Positions 1-14,684 are shown, counted from the first letter of the stretch. The stretch is DNA of 64,000 nt from Spirodela intermedia (GCA_902729315.2 LR746267.1:1332501-1396500), one strand, 5' to 3'. Program-made: numbers and translations. Notes: generated from the letters alone by a model not told the origin.

Positions 1-1997
1 GATCCAAGAACAGTAGTCCAGAATTGGCACAGCAGCCCAAATAGTTAGTAAGATCAGATGGGGTCCGTCCATTTTTTGATTCCATTTTTTGATTCAATGA
101 GCAAGAAGCCTGATTGAAAGTTATGGCGCTTTTAAATGAGGAATTTCTACATAGATTATGTTATGGTTGCCTTTGACTCTCGATTTTCATTGTCTAGGAT
201 TTTCCTGCAATGAAAGTCTCTCAGAGTTTCATTTTACTAATAATAAAAAAAGATTTGAAAACACTTGTCTGGTTGCAAGGAACAAAAACATTAACAGTTC
301 ATTACAGAACTAACGAAGTATGACCAGACTACCTCAGATAGTTGTGGTGTCACATCGGCCCAAGTTTTCGTGAAATAATGAAACTGGATAGGAGCTAGAT
401 AAAACAGGGCAGACCAAGCCAATTTCACTCTCCTCAACTGCTCCCCGAGGATGAGGGAGAAGGAACTTCACCCACCCCCATTGTGGCTCATGCAGAGTCA
501 CCCGTTCCGAGTTGAAACAGCAAAAATATTCTCACTTCATGCTTTCTATTTTTGTGTGCCGCAAAATTTTGATGAAGTTAGTATTTCGAATTCATCTATC
601 AGTTGTCAATTCTCCAATCATTGTGCTCATTTTTTTCTCCAACGCGAGTTTCTCTCTCTACTTCAACTTTTCCCATTGGACACAATACTTCTGTCATTAG
701 CTGTAGACATGCTCGAATTATTGGAATATCAAGAAGACAGCTAAGCATTCATGATTGAGATCCTTGCCAGGGACAAGATTAATTCTTTTCCATAAGAACA
801 GAGGGAGACAAAAGCTTTCCTCTTTGTAGATTATTTTAAGTTTGTGCAACATGAAAGCAAGCCTATGCATAGTTGCCCTCACAGTAATTTCTAAGTTTTG
901 TTGACCAATCCGATAGGTCTAGATCAACCAATGTGGATCAGCCTAAGATTGTACGTGGTTTAGACAAAAATGCCTATGAATCCATGCATGGTAACACTAG
1001 CCAGATAGATGGAAGTAAAACGAGATAATCATCAACCCAGGATGTGCAGGCCCAGAGGAGAGACTGATAATAAATTGCAAATCAAGGGATACAAAGTAGC
1101 ATACATACATATCCCTTCCCCTCCCTTAGTGGTCCTGAGGTGTAATTCACCGCATCCTTTTTGCCGGATTCGTAACGTTTTTTATTCATTTGCTATTTCC
1201 TTCTCCAAATTCTATATTTCCACAGTGCATAATCTTCTCCAAATCACATAACCAAGTGCCTCTCCACCATCATCATTCACAGTCGCATCACCTGTGGAAT
1301 GTATTTGCACCACATCTTCTATCATAAAAAATGCAAATGCATGGTAGTGGAAGGATGAACAGTCGCTTGATCAAATGCATTAGTGCCTTTCTAAATTCAT
1401 TGATTTAATTAATGATTTTAATAAATTATAAAACTGAAATACAAATATTTTTTATTTTCATGTTACTCTATATCTACAAATTTTCTATTTTAAAAATATT
1501 TAATATTGCTTTTATTAGTTATCTAGAAAAGTTGTCACCCTTGTGCTATTGCCTAAGCATAAGGCAGTGGACAACCATGACAATAATTGCAGAGGTCTTC
1601 ACAACCATGGCAATGCTCATTGACAACCGGTGATGTCGAAATCGACGATTTTGAGAGATCTCTTTAAAAATGTTAATAATATAATGGGAAAAGAAAGAAT
1701 TATAGGCATAACACTGCAGTCAGTTCAATATGTATACAGAAAAACACCAAATATAATTCATTCTTCATAATTGATTAAAAGAAAATGCTTTAGAAAGAAA
1801 TAACAGTGACTTGTATCAATTTCATTGGCTGCACGCAATATTTCGAGATGGACTGATAAATGTAAGATAAAACAATGGGAATGTGCGGTCTTAGAAAATA
1901 AAGATCCAGATTGATTGAATGACAAGTACATTGTCAGAGATGCTCCTTGGCTAAGATAGCCAGTACGAGGAGTTTTTTTTAATGAAAGCGGACCCAC
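1..1997 (-). other. Intron of SEC10 running off the left edge
   Basis: The donor after exon 18 (GAG followed by gtgggt on the minus strand) opens an intron with no acceptor or SEC10-like exon before position 1. I saw only AT-rich sequence here. Small ORFs near 451-744 and 1758-2108 match nothing recognisable; the second is SEC10 exon 18 read through into the intron. Confidence 0.6.
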
Positions 1998-4900
1998 CTC
2001 AGCCATTACTGTGTCAATGCATTGTAAGAGCCCCTTCTGAGCTGCAGTCTCAACACGGGAGATGGATGTGCCCATTTCTTCACAGCACGCAGCATGGGCA
2101 CCATCCACTGGTAATAAGAGCCGGGATATCGTATTTGAGAAATACTGAAAAGAAAAGCATCAACGTCATCATCTAATTGTGTTGAAAAATTACCATACAA
2201 AGAATATGCTTAATCACATGGGAATTTGTAAGGTAAAAAAAACGACAGTTACCTGCTGCAGTATGGATACACTGCTAGCACAACGTTGCACAGCTACCAC
2301 AAAAGATCTGATACCATTTTCACCAGCAGCGGCAGCAGCTTCTGCCTGAACATGATAAGTAGTTTATCTCCGGATTCCAAACTCAGTTTATCTCGAAAAG
2401 AAAAAAAATATAAGGCATTTTTTTCATAAAAGAGCATAATCTTACGGCAGAAGCAGCAGCTGCAGCTACCCTTCTACTGAGATTTGTACCCAGCACAAAT
2501 CTTTCCCTCAAAGCCGAAGCCTCAGTCAAGCTCTCTCTTACACGTTCCAATCCTTCAGTCAAATATTGACTAACCTGTGGAGTGGACAAACAGAACGAAA
2601 TAGCTACTTAAGGAGGTTCACTTATTGGAGAACAATAAGAAAGCACATACTGATACACACTTACTTGTTCAAGCAAGCATGTAAAGATTGGCTTCACACT
2701 ATTTGCAACTGTAGCAGGCTGTGAAAAGGACATCAAGATAAAGAACACTAGATGTAAAGACCATCTCCCAAAACAATATCAGATAAAAGCATCAGAAAGA
2801 CAAATTCGTTAGCAAGAAGTGGAGGAAGTATTATGCTGGCAAAGACCGGAGCCAAAAAGTGAAGACGAAGTGAGAAGCCAGACACAACCAGAAAAAGGGA
2901 TCTAAAAAGGAGTGTGGGAAAATAATCTATATTGCATTAATACTGCAGTGGATATAGAGGTGAGAATGGCAATAACAGAGAAACTTATGAAAACTAACAG
3001 TAACTCTTCCTCCCTAGTCCACCATTCGTCCTTGTTAAATTGATGAAGGGGGGCCACTTTTAAAATGAATGCCTGTTAAAGAAAAAATCCAAGTACATGA
3101 AAAAATGGTAATGAAATTTAAAGGCTATTTATTTAAAGATAACATCCATAGTTCTTCAGCAGCTGGCTGATTCCAATCTTGCACAGTCAAACCAGATAGG
3201 AAAACCCAGTTTAATTCAGTTATAATTTTTCATCCTCCAGTGCCTTCACTAAACTTGCATTTCCTTGGTAGGGATTACCATGAAAATGACAAACGAGAAC
3301 AACGAAATTAGGTTTAATTCTTCAACTTGGCAATTGCAATGAGAAAGATAAAACCAAAAGGGTACACTGAACTGAAGCAATTGCATCAACTAGGTTGTAT
3401 GCACGACACAGCTGGAGTTGTGCAGAATGGAAGATTTGAGCCTTGAATTCACAAGGCACGAATCTGGAACTTTGGGGGGCTTGGAGACCAGGCCTTGAAT
3501 CCTCAGGACTTGGAATCTTCAATCTTTGAATCCACAAGGAATGACTAGGACGACTCTTGAATCCACAAAGGCCAGTGCTTTGAATCCACAAGACAACAAA
3601 CACCTCAAAGGGAGAAAATTCGTACTAACCAAGATGATGGGCTTTAAACAGGCTGAAAATCAGTTGGGGCGACCCTGAAAATCGGATGAAACATATTCAA
3701 AACGCCTTAAAAATTGGACAGTTACTAAAACTAAGACTCTGACGTGTTATTCACGTGCTTTATTTTGGGCCAAATTTGATTTTGGGCCTTTCTGAGTTTT
3801 CTCATTTTTGTAGCCTGCACTTTACGTCTCCAGAACAGCTGGCCCACCAATTTTGGGCTTTCCTTGGTTCTGTCATACTATTTTACATCAATGCATGAGA
3901 GATCATGATAAACCTGATGATTTCATGGACAAAGAGAAACTCTAACTTAACTAGGCTGTTCCACCATCCACATTTTTCTTTAGCTAAAGTGAGGAACTTG
4001 ATCGCACAGAAGACTACAAAGTAGGAAGGCACACTGAAGTGGAATAATTAAATAAACAAGAAGCTATGCAATTCAATGATTTCTGGACAGTCTCCTCCAC
4101 ACCTTTCCTTAGCAAAAGGTGGGAAACTTTGTCATGCAGAAAAGTACCACCAATCAAACTACCAGCAACTGGGAAGCACATTGAAATACCCATGCCCCAG
4201 AGATTAAAATGAAAGAGACGGAGATCATTAAGAATTTTTTTATCCTTGATAGCTCAAATAGAATGTTATCCTTACCACACCATTGACTGACGAAAAGCAT
4301 GGAGAATGATAAATATTGTTATGCAATGAAACATCACATAATGATGTGAAATGAATAAAGAATCTCTTAAACATTAAAGGTTATTTGGAACATTAATTGT
4401 TTACATTGGATACATTTCAAGTGTACAGCAAAAAACAAGCGTCTGAACAAAGAGTGCACTTGATAGCTTCACCATTGATGAATCGATTTTACTCCGAAGG
4501 AAATTTCATAACTTTCATCAAGGCTCTGAACAAGAGAATGCATTGCTTCCTGATATGAAATAGCCTGGGATCTACAACTCATGTCACTTGCCTATGGATG
4601 CATAGTAAGTTTCATAACTTTCAACTAAACTTACACCCAAGGTGAGCACGAAAAAAATGGATCGTATGTTACCAAACACATGGAAACCTTCGCATGTCCT
4701 GGGAGGGATAGGTAAATTAAAGCGTTCTCAATTGGAATTCACGCTTAGCATCATATCATACCCTAATCTAATGTGCTTCAAATATTATTGAATCATTACT
4801 AAGAAAGATATATACATATATACACACACTTTTCATCCCTACATTTCTTCGCAAGCCGTTTTTGATGTTGCAATCTTGGTCTAAATGCCCTTTAAGTAAC

Positions 4901-7900
4901 ATCATCTGCGTTTCAATAGCAATATATTATTTTATTCATTCACAGTCCCACCTTTTGCCATGAACATAGCAATCAACAAAAATTATTTGATATCCCTGCG
5001 CAATGATGCGTCTGCAAGAACATCAACCTCAAGGTTGTATAAAAGTACTGTATCATGGTTTGTTGAAGTTTATGGGTTCCATTTAATGATTTTTTTATTT
5101 TTGGAAGTGGATGGTACCACAGTACAATTGAACAAATGTCGTAAAACCTGTACAAAGTCAAAAGGAAAACACTGAGACCTGCATCAACAACCAAAACCCC
5201 AGAAATCACTCTCATCTCTGACACAGAAATTCATTGCTAAGGTAAACATAAAAGTATTCGGCATTCAGTAAGACGCTAATTTCCTGAATCAATTTGTATG
5301 CCACAACTTGTGGGTAACAGATTCCAATCAGGCATATCGCAAAAAATAGCCAATAAAGCAAAAGGTAATTAAAGAGCAAGGTTGGAGAATATGATAGGTG
5401 TTAACTACTCTGGCAGTCAAAGTATGGCCTTACCTGGGAAGAAAACAAAGTGCATCTAGATATAGCCTCCTCATTCCAGCGAATAAATTCTGTGACAACA
5501 GTAACTGATATCTGCTGCTGGGAAGGTCCAGGTGGCGCTTGTGAACGTGAAAATCCACTGGTAGACTGAGATGGTTGCTGGACTTCAGAACGCAATTCCT
5601 CCATCTGCAGGACAGTATTCCATCCATAAGAGATAGACATATACTAAAAGACAACTAATAAAATCCCATCCAAAATCAAGTAGGAATTAAGAAAACCTTT
5701 GCCCGATATAGCTGCTTAAGGGATGCCTGCTCATGTTCATGGTACTCATCTTTATGAGCAAGAAATAGAGACTCTGTGAGCCCTGAACAAGTAAAACAAG
5801 AGCCCATTTAATTAAAGGGAAAAAAAAAATCTGGAAGCACTTATTTCAGTGGCGACTAAATCGAAGATGGCAAGTGAAAGTGACATGAGCTTCCAGCATT
5901 CGGTGAGAATGATGATTCATAACCATCACGAAACTTGAACCGGGATCTTTCTCCTCTCCCTTTGTTATTTTCATTATTTTTTTGGAAAGATGATAGTACA
6001 GCATATTGACTCAATCAGAGGAAAAGAGGTACACATATATAGCGTCAATTTATTTAGTGTGATACACTGAATCCTACATGTTTAGCTGATTAGCAATTTT
6101 AAAGCCCCTCTTCAAGAAGACCAGCCATATAGGGTCATGGAAAGAACGAAGGTTAGAAGACTAGAGTACACAACTTTCCAAATGTGAAGTGACAATAATA
6201 TAGTGCTCGTTACATGATCCAAACTAATAGATCGAGGTAAAGTGCAAGCAAGGAATCCATTCAGTCTGACAAAGAATTTAGTCATGGATGCCCTCTGAGC
6301 TTTATTTACAATATACTCAATGGGGAGATGATAAAATTTTCAAGTTCTTTGTTGTTAGGGAAAGAGCCCTCAGTAATACCAAATAATTTCACTACAGCCA
6401 TATTCCTCCATTTACCAGTGTGTCTGATTCTCTTCTCCCTCCCATGGAGGTTTTACACAATATACAGAAGGGAAAATGACAATGTATCGTCTATTATAGA
6501 TTCTGGAAAATTAAATTTCAGTTGAGACATTTAAGAAAGTCATTTTCCAGGATGTAAAATTCTCGCTATCAGTAATAAAAAACACTGTACAACAAAGTCT
6601 CACAATTCAAAATATAAAGTTCAGACATTGTCATTGACTTTTGTCAATTACCCTCAACGTCCAAGTCACCGCAACCCACGGATCTTAGCTCTTTCGCGAG
6701 TTCATATGTCTTCTCATATGCAACAGCTAGAAGTCTGAGATACTGCAGAGTCAACTCATCAGTAACATTGTTATCAAAGGATATTAACCCGTACGAAACA
6801 AGGAATGAACTGCAGTACTATTGAAGCATCTTACGAGTAGAAGTCCGCCTTTCTCAAGAGGAGGTATGTTAACCAGTGAAGGCTTTACTAACAACCTGTC
6901 CAGAATAGCTGCCACCCTTTGCTCTAAAACCCGCTGTGCAAGACAGGAATAAAATTAGTTTTCTATTCTAAAGAACAGTATAGAAACCAGATGTCTAATC
7001 TCTCTATTGCTACCTGCACAAGAATAGACATGACTTCAATAGGGGATGGAAATACAGCCATTATGGTGGCAGCCTCTTTATGCACAGTCTCTGCAAGACG
7101 ACATTTCGTCAGATTTTCATTACTTCATTAGAAAAGTGCAATTCTAAGTGCACAGTCCCTTAATGCATCATGCTGTAAATCTCATAAGACTTCTCCAAAA
7201 CCTGTGATTTCTTTGTATAATGTATAAAGGCCACGTGCAATGTTTGTAGTTCCAGATTGCAATCCCTGATCTCCAAGAACTAATTTAACATCTGAATCCA
7301 TTACTTCAATGTCGATAAACATTGGACGAGAAGCTACATAGTGCTGCATAGCACTAGTCCCCTTATTAAACTGCATTCATAAACAAGAAGGCATACTTCA
7401 GTGAGATTATTCTGAACTAATACCTAGTAACCGAAATTTTCAGCACAAGTCATAGCATCTGGATATACGGGCTAACAAAGAGAACGATGCTTGATGCTTA
7501 AAAAGAGAAAAATAAATGAATATTTGTCTAACTTCTAAATGATGGTAACAACGGCAAAAATGATTTATAATCTTAAAACTGAATCTTCTTCTGCTTGGAG
7601 TTGGCTGTAACTTTATCAACATACGACTGTGGAAAAGAACTAACCTGCGATAAAATTTTAGCACATTCTCCCATTGTTGATAAATCTCTCTTTTGAGATG
7701 CTGCATCAAATCTAGACAACAATCTGTTCTCCAATTCTAGAGAATGACAAAACCATGGATTACAATTCGCATGAATTCTCAGAATGATTAAGAACAATTT
7801 GATACAAAAACCCACCATTACAATATTCTTGAAGATTTGCAACAGCAACTTCCAAACCTCTACTAGCATTCGCAGCTCCAATGGGCAAAGGTATGCCCTG

Positions 7901-10900
7901 CCTACCAATATCTTCCTCAGCAAATGACCCTGTAATTAAAATGACAAAAACAAGCTTGGAAAGTTTTAATAAAGATGGCAAGGCTATCTTGAATATTCCA
8001 TCCTGAAGAACTTTTTTTTAATCATATGAATATTCGCTTTTGATCCTGTCTGAAGAATTTGGCAAGATACATGAATATGTTAAAGAAAAAGAATAAAAAA
8101 TTAAATAATATATAAAAATAAAATTCAGTGCTCATAATAATTACCCATTGTAGCTCGTTGGAGGCTTTCTTGGAACACATGTTTCTTGTTAGCTCATTTT
8201 CATGAGTGGCGAAGCTTTCTATTGCTAAATATGAGGGAATGAAAAGGTTGACTAGAAAATTTTGTAATGAAGGAAAACAGCATTCCTCATTCTTGAGATG
8301 ATTAGTACCTTAGCATGGTCTTTTCAGTCTTGGTATGAGTTCTAGAGGTGACGGGTACTGGATCTCTGAAAGGATGTAAGGCATTCCATAAAATATCCCC
8401 TTTCAGCTAAATTATGTGCAATCCACGTTCACCTTTATATATACATCTAGAAGTGTGTCACATAAACACTAGATTTATACCAATGCAGCATAGCCCACTT
8501 TTAGTCCTCCGAAGTAGAAAATTCAGCTTTGAATTTTGGAGTACTTTCATTTACAAAAATGAAACATATTTCTAGTAATTCCCTTTGCAAGTTATTTATA
8601 AAAATGCCATCAGTTATAAGATACACAATTGTATATCTGTTTCTACGGAAAAACATGTGATGAGATTTCAAGAATCATACATCTGAAACACTCCACGCAT
8701 GGAGGTTCCAAGAAATCACAGGTTAAAGTTGGATTTAGTACATAAAGATGAACCAACCCCAGGCAGTCAGAAGTACATCACAATTTGACCTGAATTTGAA
8801 TGTTTCAAAGCTAGGTTTCTTTTTCAATGTCATGATAAATCAAATTACGTTCTGCATCAAATAGACCCAGAAACAGAAAAAATAACCTACAACCCCACTC
8901 CACAGGTATCACCTAACTCCAGCATACACTGTCCGAGTCCAACGTTTGGTCATATGATCACCATTTCCCCAGGCAAGATATAATGGCAAATGCACATAAA
9001 AAGTACATACTTTCTCTACCAGAAAACTAAACTATAAGTCCGGTTCACTGTTGTAGAAAATCTTGTAAATATGCCATTAATCACATCTAGTATGTAATCT
9101 GAGATTGGTAAGCGACCAGGACTTGAGGTGACTCTTCACGCCATTAACTGCAGAGTGGTAGTTATAAATCATTAAAAAAGTTCCAAAGTTGGAATTACGA
9201 AATGTATGTAATTTATTAATTAAGAGATTATGAGAATTGCCAAAACCTCGCATAATTTCAGTTATACCCAAAAAGAAGCAGCTTCTTAATATATGGAGTC
9301 ACTATACCACCTTTCCTTTGCAAAGCACTCAAATCAGCCCCAAAAAACCCAGAATGAAATCAATTCTAAAGCATAGAATTGATCATAGACTCCGGAAAAG
9401 TGCAACACAAAAAGCAGAAAACATAACCACACCCATGGATGCACTCTATTTCGCCAATTGGAAGCTTGTCCAAAGATATCGTCAAGAAGATCCAAGATGC
9501 ACAATCGTCTGATGTTCATAATTTCCAGAGTTCAGTAATTTAAAAAGAAAAGTTGTCACAACACGAGACTATCAAATTGTTCTTGAGTATGATCATAAAA
9601 GCGCAGAGCTTTTATATTTCTTAAGGCCTCCCATCCAGTAAAAAAAAAAAAACCAAAGTTTTTAACAGATGATCAAATTGGCTATTTAAATATAACATCA
9701 AGAAAAGTAGTTGAGCGGATGCAACACAAGGGAGACCATATTAGAAAATGTAAAAAAGGTAGGAAGAAAATTTTCGAGCTTACGCAGTTTCTGTGCAACA
9801 GAAGCAGCTTCAGCTACGCGACTATCATCGGAAAATAGGGGAGAAAGTTCCATTAGGTCCCCCGGGCTGCTGTTGAACTCCATCAAGTACTGCAGGATAC
9901 ATTATATTTACATGGGATAGACATCATAGTCAAACCACGATGCATTTTACAGATCTAGATCTAACATCAAGATCAACTCTTGCCACAAACAATCATTTCG
10001 CATGACTACCTTAATAAGGTCTATTGTCTCACTGGCTGTTTCCCTCTGAGAGTCTGCACTCTACAATAATCAAATTCATGTGTCAGATGTCAATTTGTGT
10101 ACAAAATGAAAAGAATCGATTTGTGATTCTCCAGAAATGATAAATAATTTATGCTTTCGGGAGGTAAAAAACCTATAAAAGATCAAGTACCTGCAAATGA
10201 TCACCAATTTTTGCAGCAGTCTGTCCAACACTTGTAATACGTGAATCCAGCCTAGCAAAGCTATCAAAGAGTCCATCCACGCCTTTTTCCAACTGAAAGT
10301 ATCAATAAAGGACGACCATAAGATCTTGCTAAATGGCCAGTATCATACCTTGAAAACAATTACCACAGAAGAAGGCATCCGAAATATAACCCACTAAAGA
10401 CGTGCTTTAAATATAGCTGAATTGTCATAATACATGGATATGAGTCGGGATATCCACTTCCATTAACCTAGAGTGATAAGGTACATAAAATAACTAATCG
10501 TTGCACAGGACAAAAACTAAGTGAGAGCTTCATAGGAAGAATTCCCTACCAGCATATTAGTACTTAGGAACAAATTTCAGATCCAGTAAAGTTAGCACAA
10601 GATACAACCACTATTCCTACTTGGTCATTTGACTCTACAAAAGAAAGGTTAAAAGCTATCAAGGGTCAGATTAAAATTGCATAAAATAACAAAAACATTT
10701 TGCAATCCAGCCCCCCTCTATGGTGCATTGACTTCATCTCCATCTTAGAATTTCTGCAAGTCGCTAACCACTGTGAAACTACAACTAATGACCCTGCATA
10801 GCTATATGGACTACGTCCACAACAAAACAACTAAGCATGATTTTCCTCCCATTAATCAATGGCAGAAGGTGAACATACTAGAATTTTGTTCAATTAGCTT

Positions 10901-13892
10901 CATTGCTGGGACCTAAGATATCCGATATTTGATTGGGAAGGCTAGGAGAGGTGATTAATAAACTCATTGGTCAGAATCACTGGGAGGAATTTCGGCTTTA
11001 GCAGGAAATTTAAATGATCTGGTGCTGGACAATCAGAGGAGAAGTTTGATGTGGGGTTGCCAAGATGCTTCCTTGAAAAAATGAAAAGGATTAAATTCTC
11101 GAGTAAATGAAGGAAAATGATGCATCAGAAGATTCAGAAAAGCTTGTACACAACTTGCAGGAAAAGTTTACGAGAGGAGGAATGATATCTGCATCATGGT
11201 GAAGAGGATGTCGATACAGCATAGTTCCAAGAGATGGCCTCAAGGAGAAGGAAAAACACCATCTGATGCTTGAAGAAAGAGCAAATTAAGGGACACACAG
11301 AAGAACACGGTGTAAAGGAGCACGTGAGTAACTTTTACTCAAATTTTCACTCGGGGTCACTGGAGACCTTTCTTGGAAAGAGATTTGCTGCTTATGGTAA
11401 AAGGAAGAGTAAGGGGAGCAAACAAGAGGAAGAACAAGGCTGCAAGTCCCAATGTATTTCCACTATGTTCTCACAAAACTCACTAGACATGAAGAAACAT
11501 GACTCGATGGACGCTGTGAAGGGTTTCTGCTCGGGGTAGGCTCATTTGAAGGGTCGGAATCAAAATTAGTTATGAGGAAAAGTGGTGCAAACTGGCTAAA
11601 GGATCATGGAACTATGACCTTGTGGAAAATCATGAAAAAGGTCATCATATAAATGCTACCTTGAGAAGGACTTTATTAAGCTAGATCAATGGATTACAGG
11701 CAGAGATTTGGCAGAGATTACAGCACTTTACAGGTAAGCAATATTACCACCAAAGAAAGGATAAGGATAAAATTTCAGGAGAAAACAGAATTTGATACTC
11801 AAAGGGAACCAAAAAAATTGGTCGCCTTTCTTCCATGAGACCATTTGGAGTATGGAACTGGGGGAACATGTGCATCTTTAATATTTAAAAGACAGCTTCT
11901 AAGAAGAAAGGATGATCATAATGCTGGCGTTAGAGTGAACGAATGAATGAGATGAGCTTCATCATGAGGAAGGACAATGATTGTGTCATTTTTGGGTGCA
12001 CAGAACTAGTATTGTTTGCATCATTTTGGTCTAGTTCATAGTCGTATATATGGTTTACAAGAGCCACATGGAATATGCGCCTGTACATGTCATCCTTTCT
12101 TTTGATATGTGATTAATCTGAGCACCACTTAGTAAAATAACGTATTGAGTCATAAAGATATTTCCCACTTATAGATGTATTTTTCACTTCAAAATTTTCT
12201 GGCACTTTAGAATCAAAGCGAATTATTTTTTCCTTTACATGAAACTTATTTCCAGTTTCAAAGGCTGTCCACAAATATTAAGATGCAGCTCATCTCCAGA
12301 GTTTGTGCCACATCAATATTAATATGACTTTAGTTCCAAATATGATACTTGCAAATCATGCCATCAAAGAAAGTGTGAAAGTTCAGGATGGCTTATGGAA
12401 GTAGCTTATTTAGATGCAAATAAAAAAAAAAAGAAAGAGACAAAAGTGGATGAATCCTTATCCGTCTGGAACACCTGACTTGCACTAGGGAAAAGATAGA
12501 GACAACTGCAGAAGCACATAGTAACTTAATATGGAGAGCTTTTGTTCTTTATGTCGATGTGGCAAGGTCTGAGAAAATGTCACGCTTAAGTGTAATGAGG
12601 ACCAACTTAAATCTAGAAATTTGGGAATGTTCGGCTTCTAGTTCTCCCTACACCATCTGGGCATAAGACCTATCTGATGTATAGAGCTCTTTCTCATCGA
12701 TCACTGATCTCAAACAAGTACATTTTTATTATTTACAGTACCTGATCAGTGTATTCATGATATGTAAAAAGTATACGGATGGAAGAAATAATGCCAGTAG
12801 ATTCCGAGCATATCCATTCCTAATAGATCGGGGGTTTTAGAGAGGTGTTGAAAGCATTAGTTCCCATCAAAACTCAGTTTGCTACGCGGATAACACATGT
12901 ACAAGGACTGCCCATTGCTGGTAGTCTTTGAACAACCTGTGTGCATCAGCACAATAGAAATCGCATCTCTTCGTTCCATAATTTCTCAATGTAACTACGT
13001 CAAAGTTCGGTACGAGGAAAGAACAGTTTAAAATGAATTTAAATCCTACAATAAATGGTTCAGATCAGAAGAATATTGGGTCGGAGCTAGTTCTCCGAAG
13101 TCCTTTTTTCACATATCATATGTCTGGAAAGAGAGATAGAAGCAGATAACGATGTGATCCAGCCCATCTGGAGACGCCAAAATTGTTTGACAAGAAACAC
13201 AATCACGAACCTTGCTTCACTGAAAGACGAAGGGGATCGAGATAAAGGAAGGTTTTCTCTCGAACTAACCTCTCCGAGAGTCTTCCTGTGCTTAGCGTTC
13301 TTGACGGTGAGGTCCTTCTTCAGGTTCTGGAGCCTCGAGTCGATCTCCAATTTCCATAAAAGGACGAATGCATGACTCAGGAAAAAAAATTCACGATTTC
13401 CTCAGCAATTTGAGAAAAAATATACTGTAAAGCACGCACACCTGTTGCCGGAGGCTGACCAATTCCTTGCTGGAATCCTTGAACAGGGCGAGAAGCTCAT
13501 CCACACCAGGGAACAACGGTGTGGACGATGAAGGTGTGCTCAACAAACCCCCAGCCCCTCCCTGCATTGATCGCCCTCCTTCCGAAGGCGCCCGAGAGTG
13601 CCCATTCGGCAGATTGACCCCCTCGAGGCCCCCTTCCGACGACTCCGCATCCTCATCCTGAAACGACGGGAGGATCTCGTTCACCAGGTTCCCGAACAGC
13701 GCATCAAACGAGAAATCCCCCTGCAGAACCCATCAAATCAACCTCATCAGAGGCCTGGCAAACATCCACAACCTAGATGTCCAACGGGGCAGCCACACCG
13801 GCCACGGATCCATCCACCTTGAAGTCGTTGAGATCGAAAAAAATGGTAGACCCGCCGGCCGCCGCCGGCGAAGACGACGACGCCATGACCAT
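1998..13892 (-). CDS. SEC10: Exocyst complex subunit SEC10 (3' end outside window)
   Basis: SEC10 is a core subunit of the octameric exocyst, which tethers secretory vesicles to the plasma membrane. Eighteen coding exons are visible, in transcript order: 13892-13818, 13720-13442, 13344-13270, 10292-10191, 10060-10010, 9889-9784, 7929-7816, 7736-7645, 7370-7202, 7090-7014, 6933-6835, 6742-6652, 5782-5697, 5604-5434, 2718-2665, 2574-2446, 2345-2253, 2144-1998. All introns are GT-AG and the frame stays open for 670 codons. Family landmarks include the N-terminal GDFSFDALFGNLVNE, FNSSPGDLMELSPLFSDDSR, RPMFIDIEVMDSD, QQISVTVVTEFIRWNEEA and LPVDGAHAACCEEM. Plant SEC10 is about 830 aa, so roughly 160 C-terminal residues are missing; I found no matching exon in 1-1997, so they should lie left of the window. 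Two in-frame ATGs (13892 and 13886) both fit the start. Introns of 2-3 kb are long for this gene. It is divergent from NAL1. Confidence 0.93.
3440..3596. repeat. Short minisatellite in a SEC10 intron
   Basis: Five imperfect copies of a core reading roughly TTGAATCCACAAGG occur in about 155 bp, spaced 25-50 bp apart (examples start near 3443, 3493, 3524, 3552 and 3580). The repeat lies inside the 2.7-kb intron between the exons at 5604-5434 and 2718-2665. No coding potential is evident. Confidence 0.55.
10293..13269 (-). other. Large SEC10 intron 3
   Basis: This 3-kb intron separates the exon ending at 13270 from the one starting at 10292. It contains scattered short ORFs, the longest 89 codons at 11270-11539 on the plus strand, which is Lys/Gly/Ser-rich and unlike any family I know. 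The length suggests an old insertion, but I found no LTR, terminal inverted repeat or polymerase motif. Confidence 0.5.
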
Positions 13893-14410
13893 TCTCCGCC
13901 GTCCGCCACCGGAATCCTCCCTCACAGAGACGAGAGCAGCGGCGTGGTCTTCTTCTTCTCTTCCGGACGGACCCCTTCCGAATTCAGAAAAATATCGAAT
14001 TTTACATTATTAATAATAAAATACGTAAATATATACATTATTAATAAAGATAAATTTGAATAATGTGGACGAAGAACGAGACAAATCCCTGCCGTACAGA
14101 TCATCGGTCTGGGCGGTCGAGATTTTTCCGGTTTATTTTGACGGAATTTCTCTAAACAGGCGTGCGTCGTATTATTGCAGTTTAAAATACGTTAAATAAA
14201 TAGAATGAGGTGAGGGTAATAATATTTCTGTGAAAATGAGTCAGAGTATGGTTTCTTCGTACAATTTTTGTTTTCTTTTTATTAATTTCTATTTAGGAAA
14301 TAGGTTGAGCGGGTTACGGGGCCGTTTGACGGCCGTTGGGAGATAACGGAGGTGCCGTGATGTTTCCTCTCGGCCAAACAGGGACTGTAACCCGGTGGGT
14401 TTGTTCGGAT
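13893..14410. promoter_or_regulatory. Divergent SEC10/NAL1 intergenic region
   Basis: SEC10 starts leftwards at 13892 and the probable NAL1 leader begins rightwards near 14400, leaving about 500 bp that must hold both promoters. The middle (about 14007-14055) is very AT-rich, with a twice-repeated CATTATTAATAA-like string. I did not see a convincing TATA box for either gene. Bidirectional activity is inferred from geometry only. Confidence 0.4.
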
Positions 14411-14536
14411 CCTCTCTCTCTCTCTGTCTTCTCTCTCTTTTCTCACTCTCTTCTCACTCTCCCTTTTCTCTCTCTTCTCACACTCTTCTTTTCTCTCTCA
14501 TCTCTCTCTCTCTCTCTCTTTCTCTCTCTATCTCCA
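14411..14536 (+). repeat. CT-rich tract in the probable NAL1 leader
   Basis: About 125 bp of almost pure C/T (TCTC repeats with interruptions) lie just upstream of a good donor (AAG followed by gtgagtg near 14685). Such pyrimidine tracts are common in plant 5' leaders and can bind BBR/BPC GAGA factors. ORFs across it encode only Ser/Leu or Arg/Glu runs and are not genes. Confidence 0.6.
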
Positions 14537-14684
14537 GGCACCACCTCGGCAAGCTGTCGTTTCAAGTTGCAGGCCACATCACTGAGATTCCCTCTCCAAT
14601 ACCTCTCTCGCTCTCTTCGAGGAGCGGAGGAGGAGACCTTCGGATGCGGCAACGGCACCGTCTTCCCCATTGCCGCTGGCGTGA

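Noticed and set aside
1-1997. Missing C-terminal SEC10 exons
   Set aside because: I looked for coding equivalents of the conserved C-terminus on the minus strand and found none; the exons must lie outside the window.
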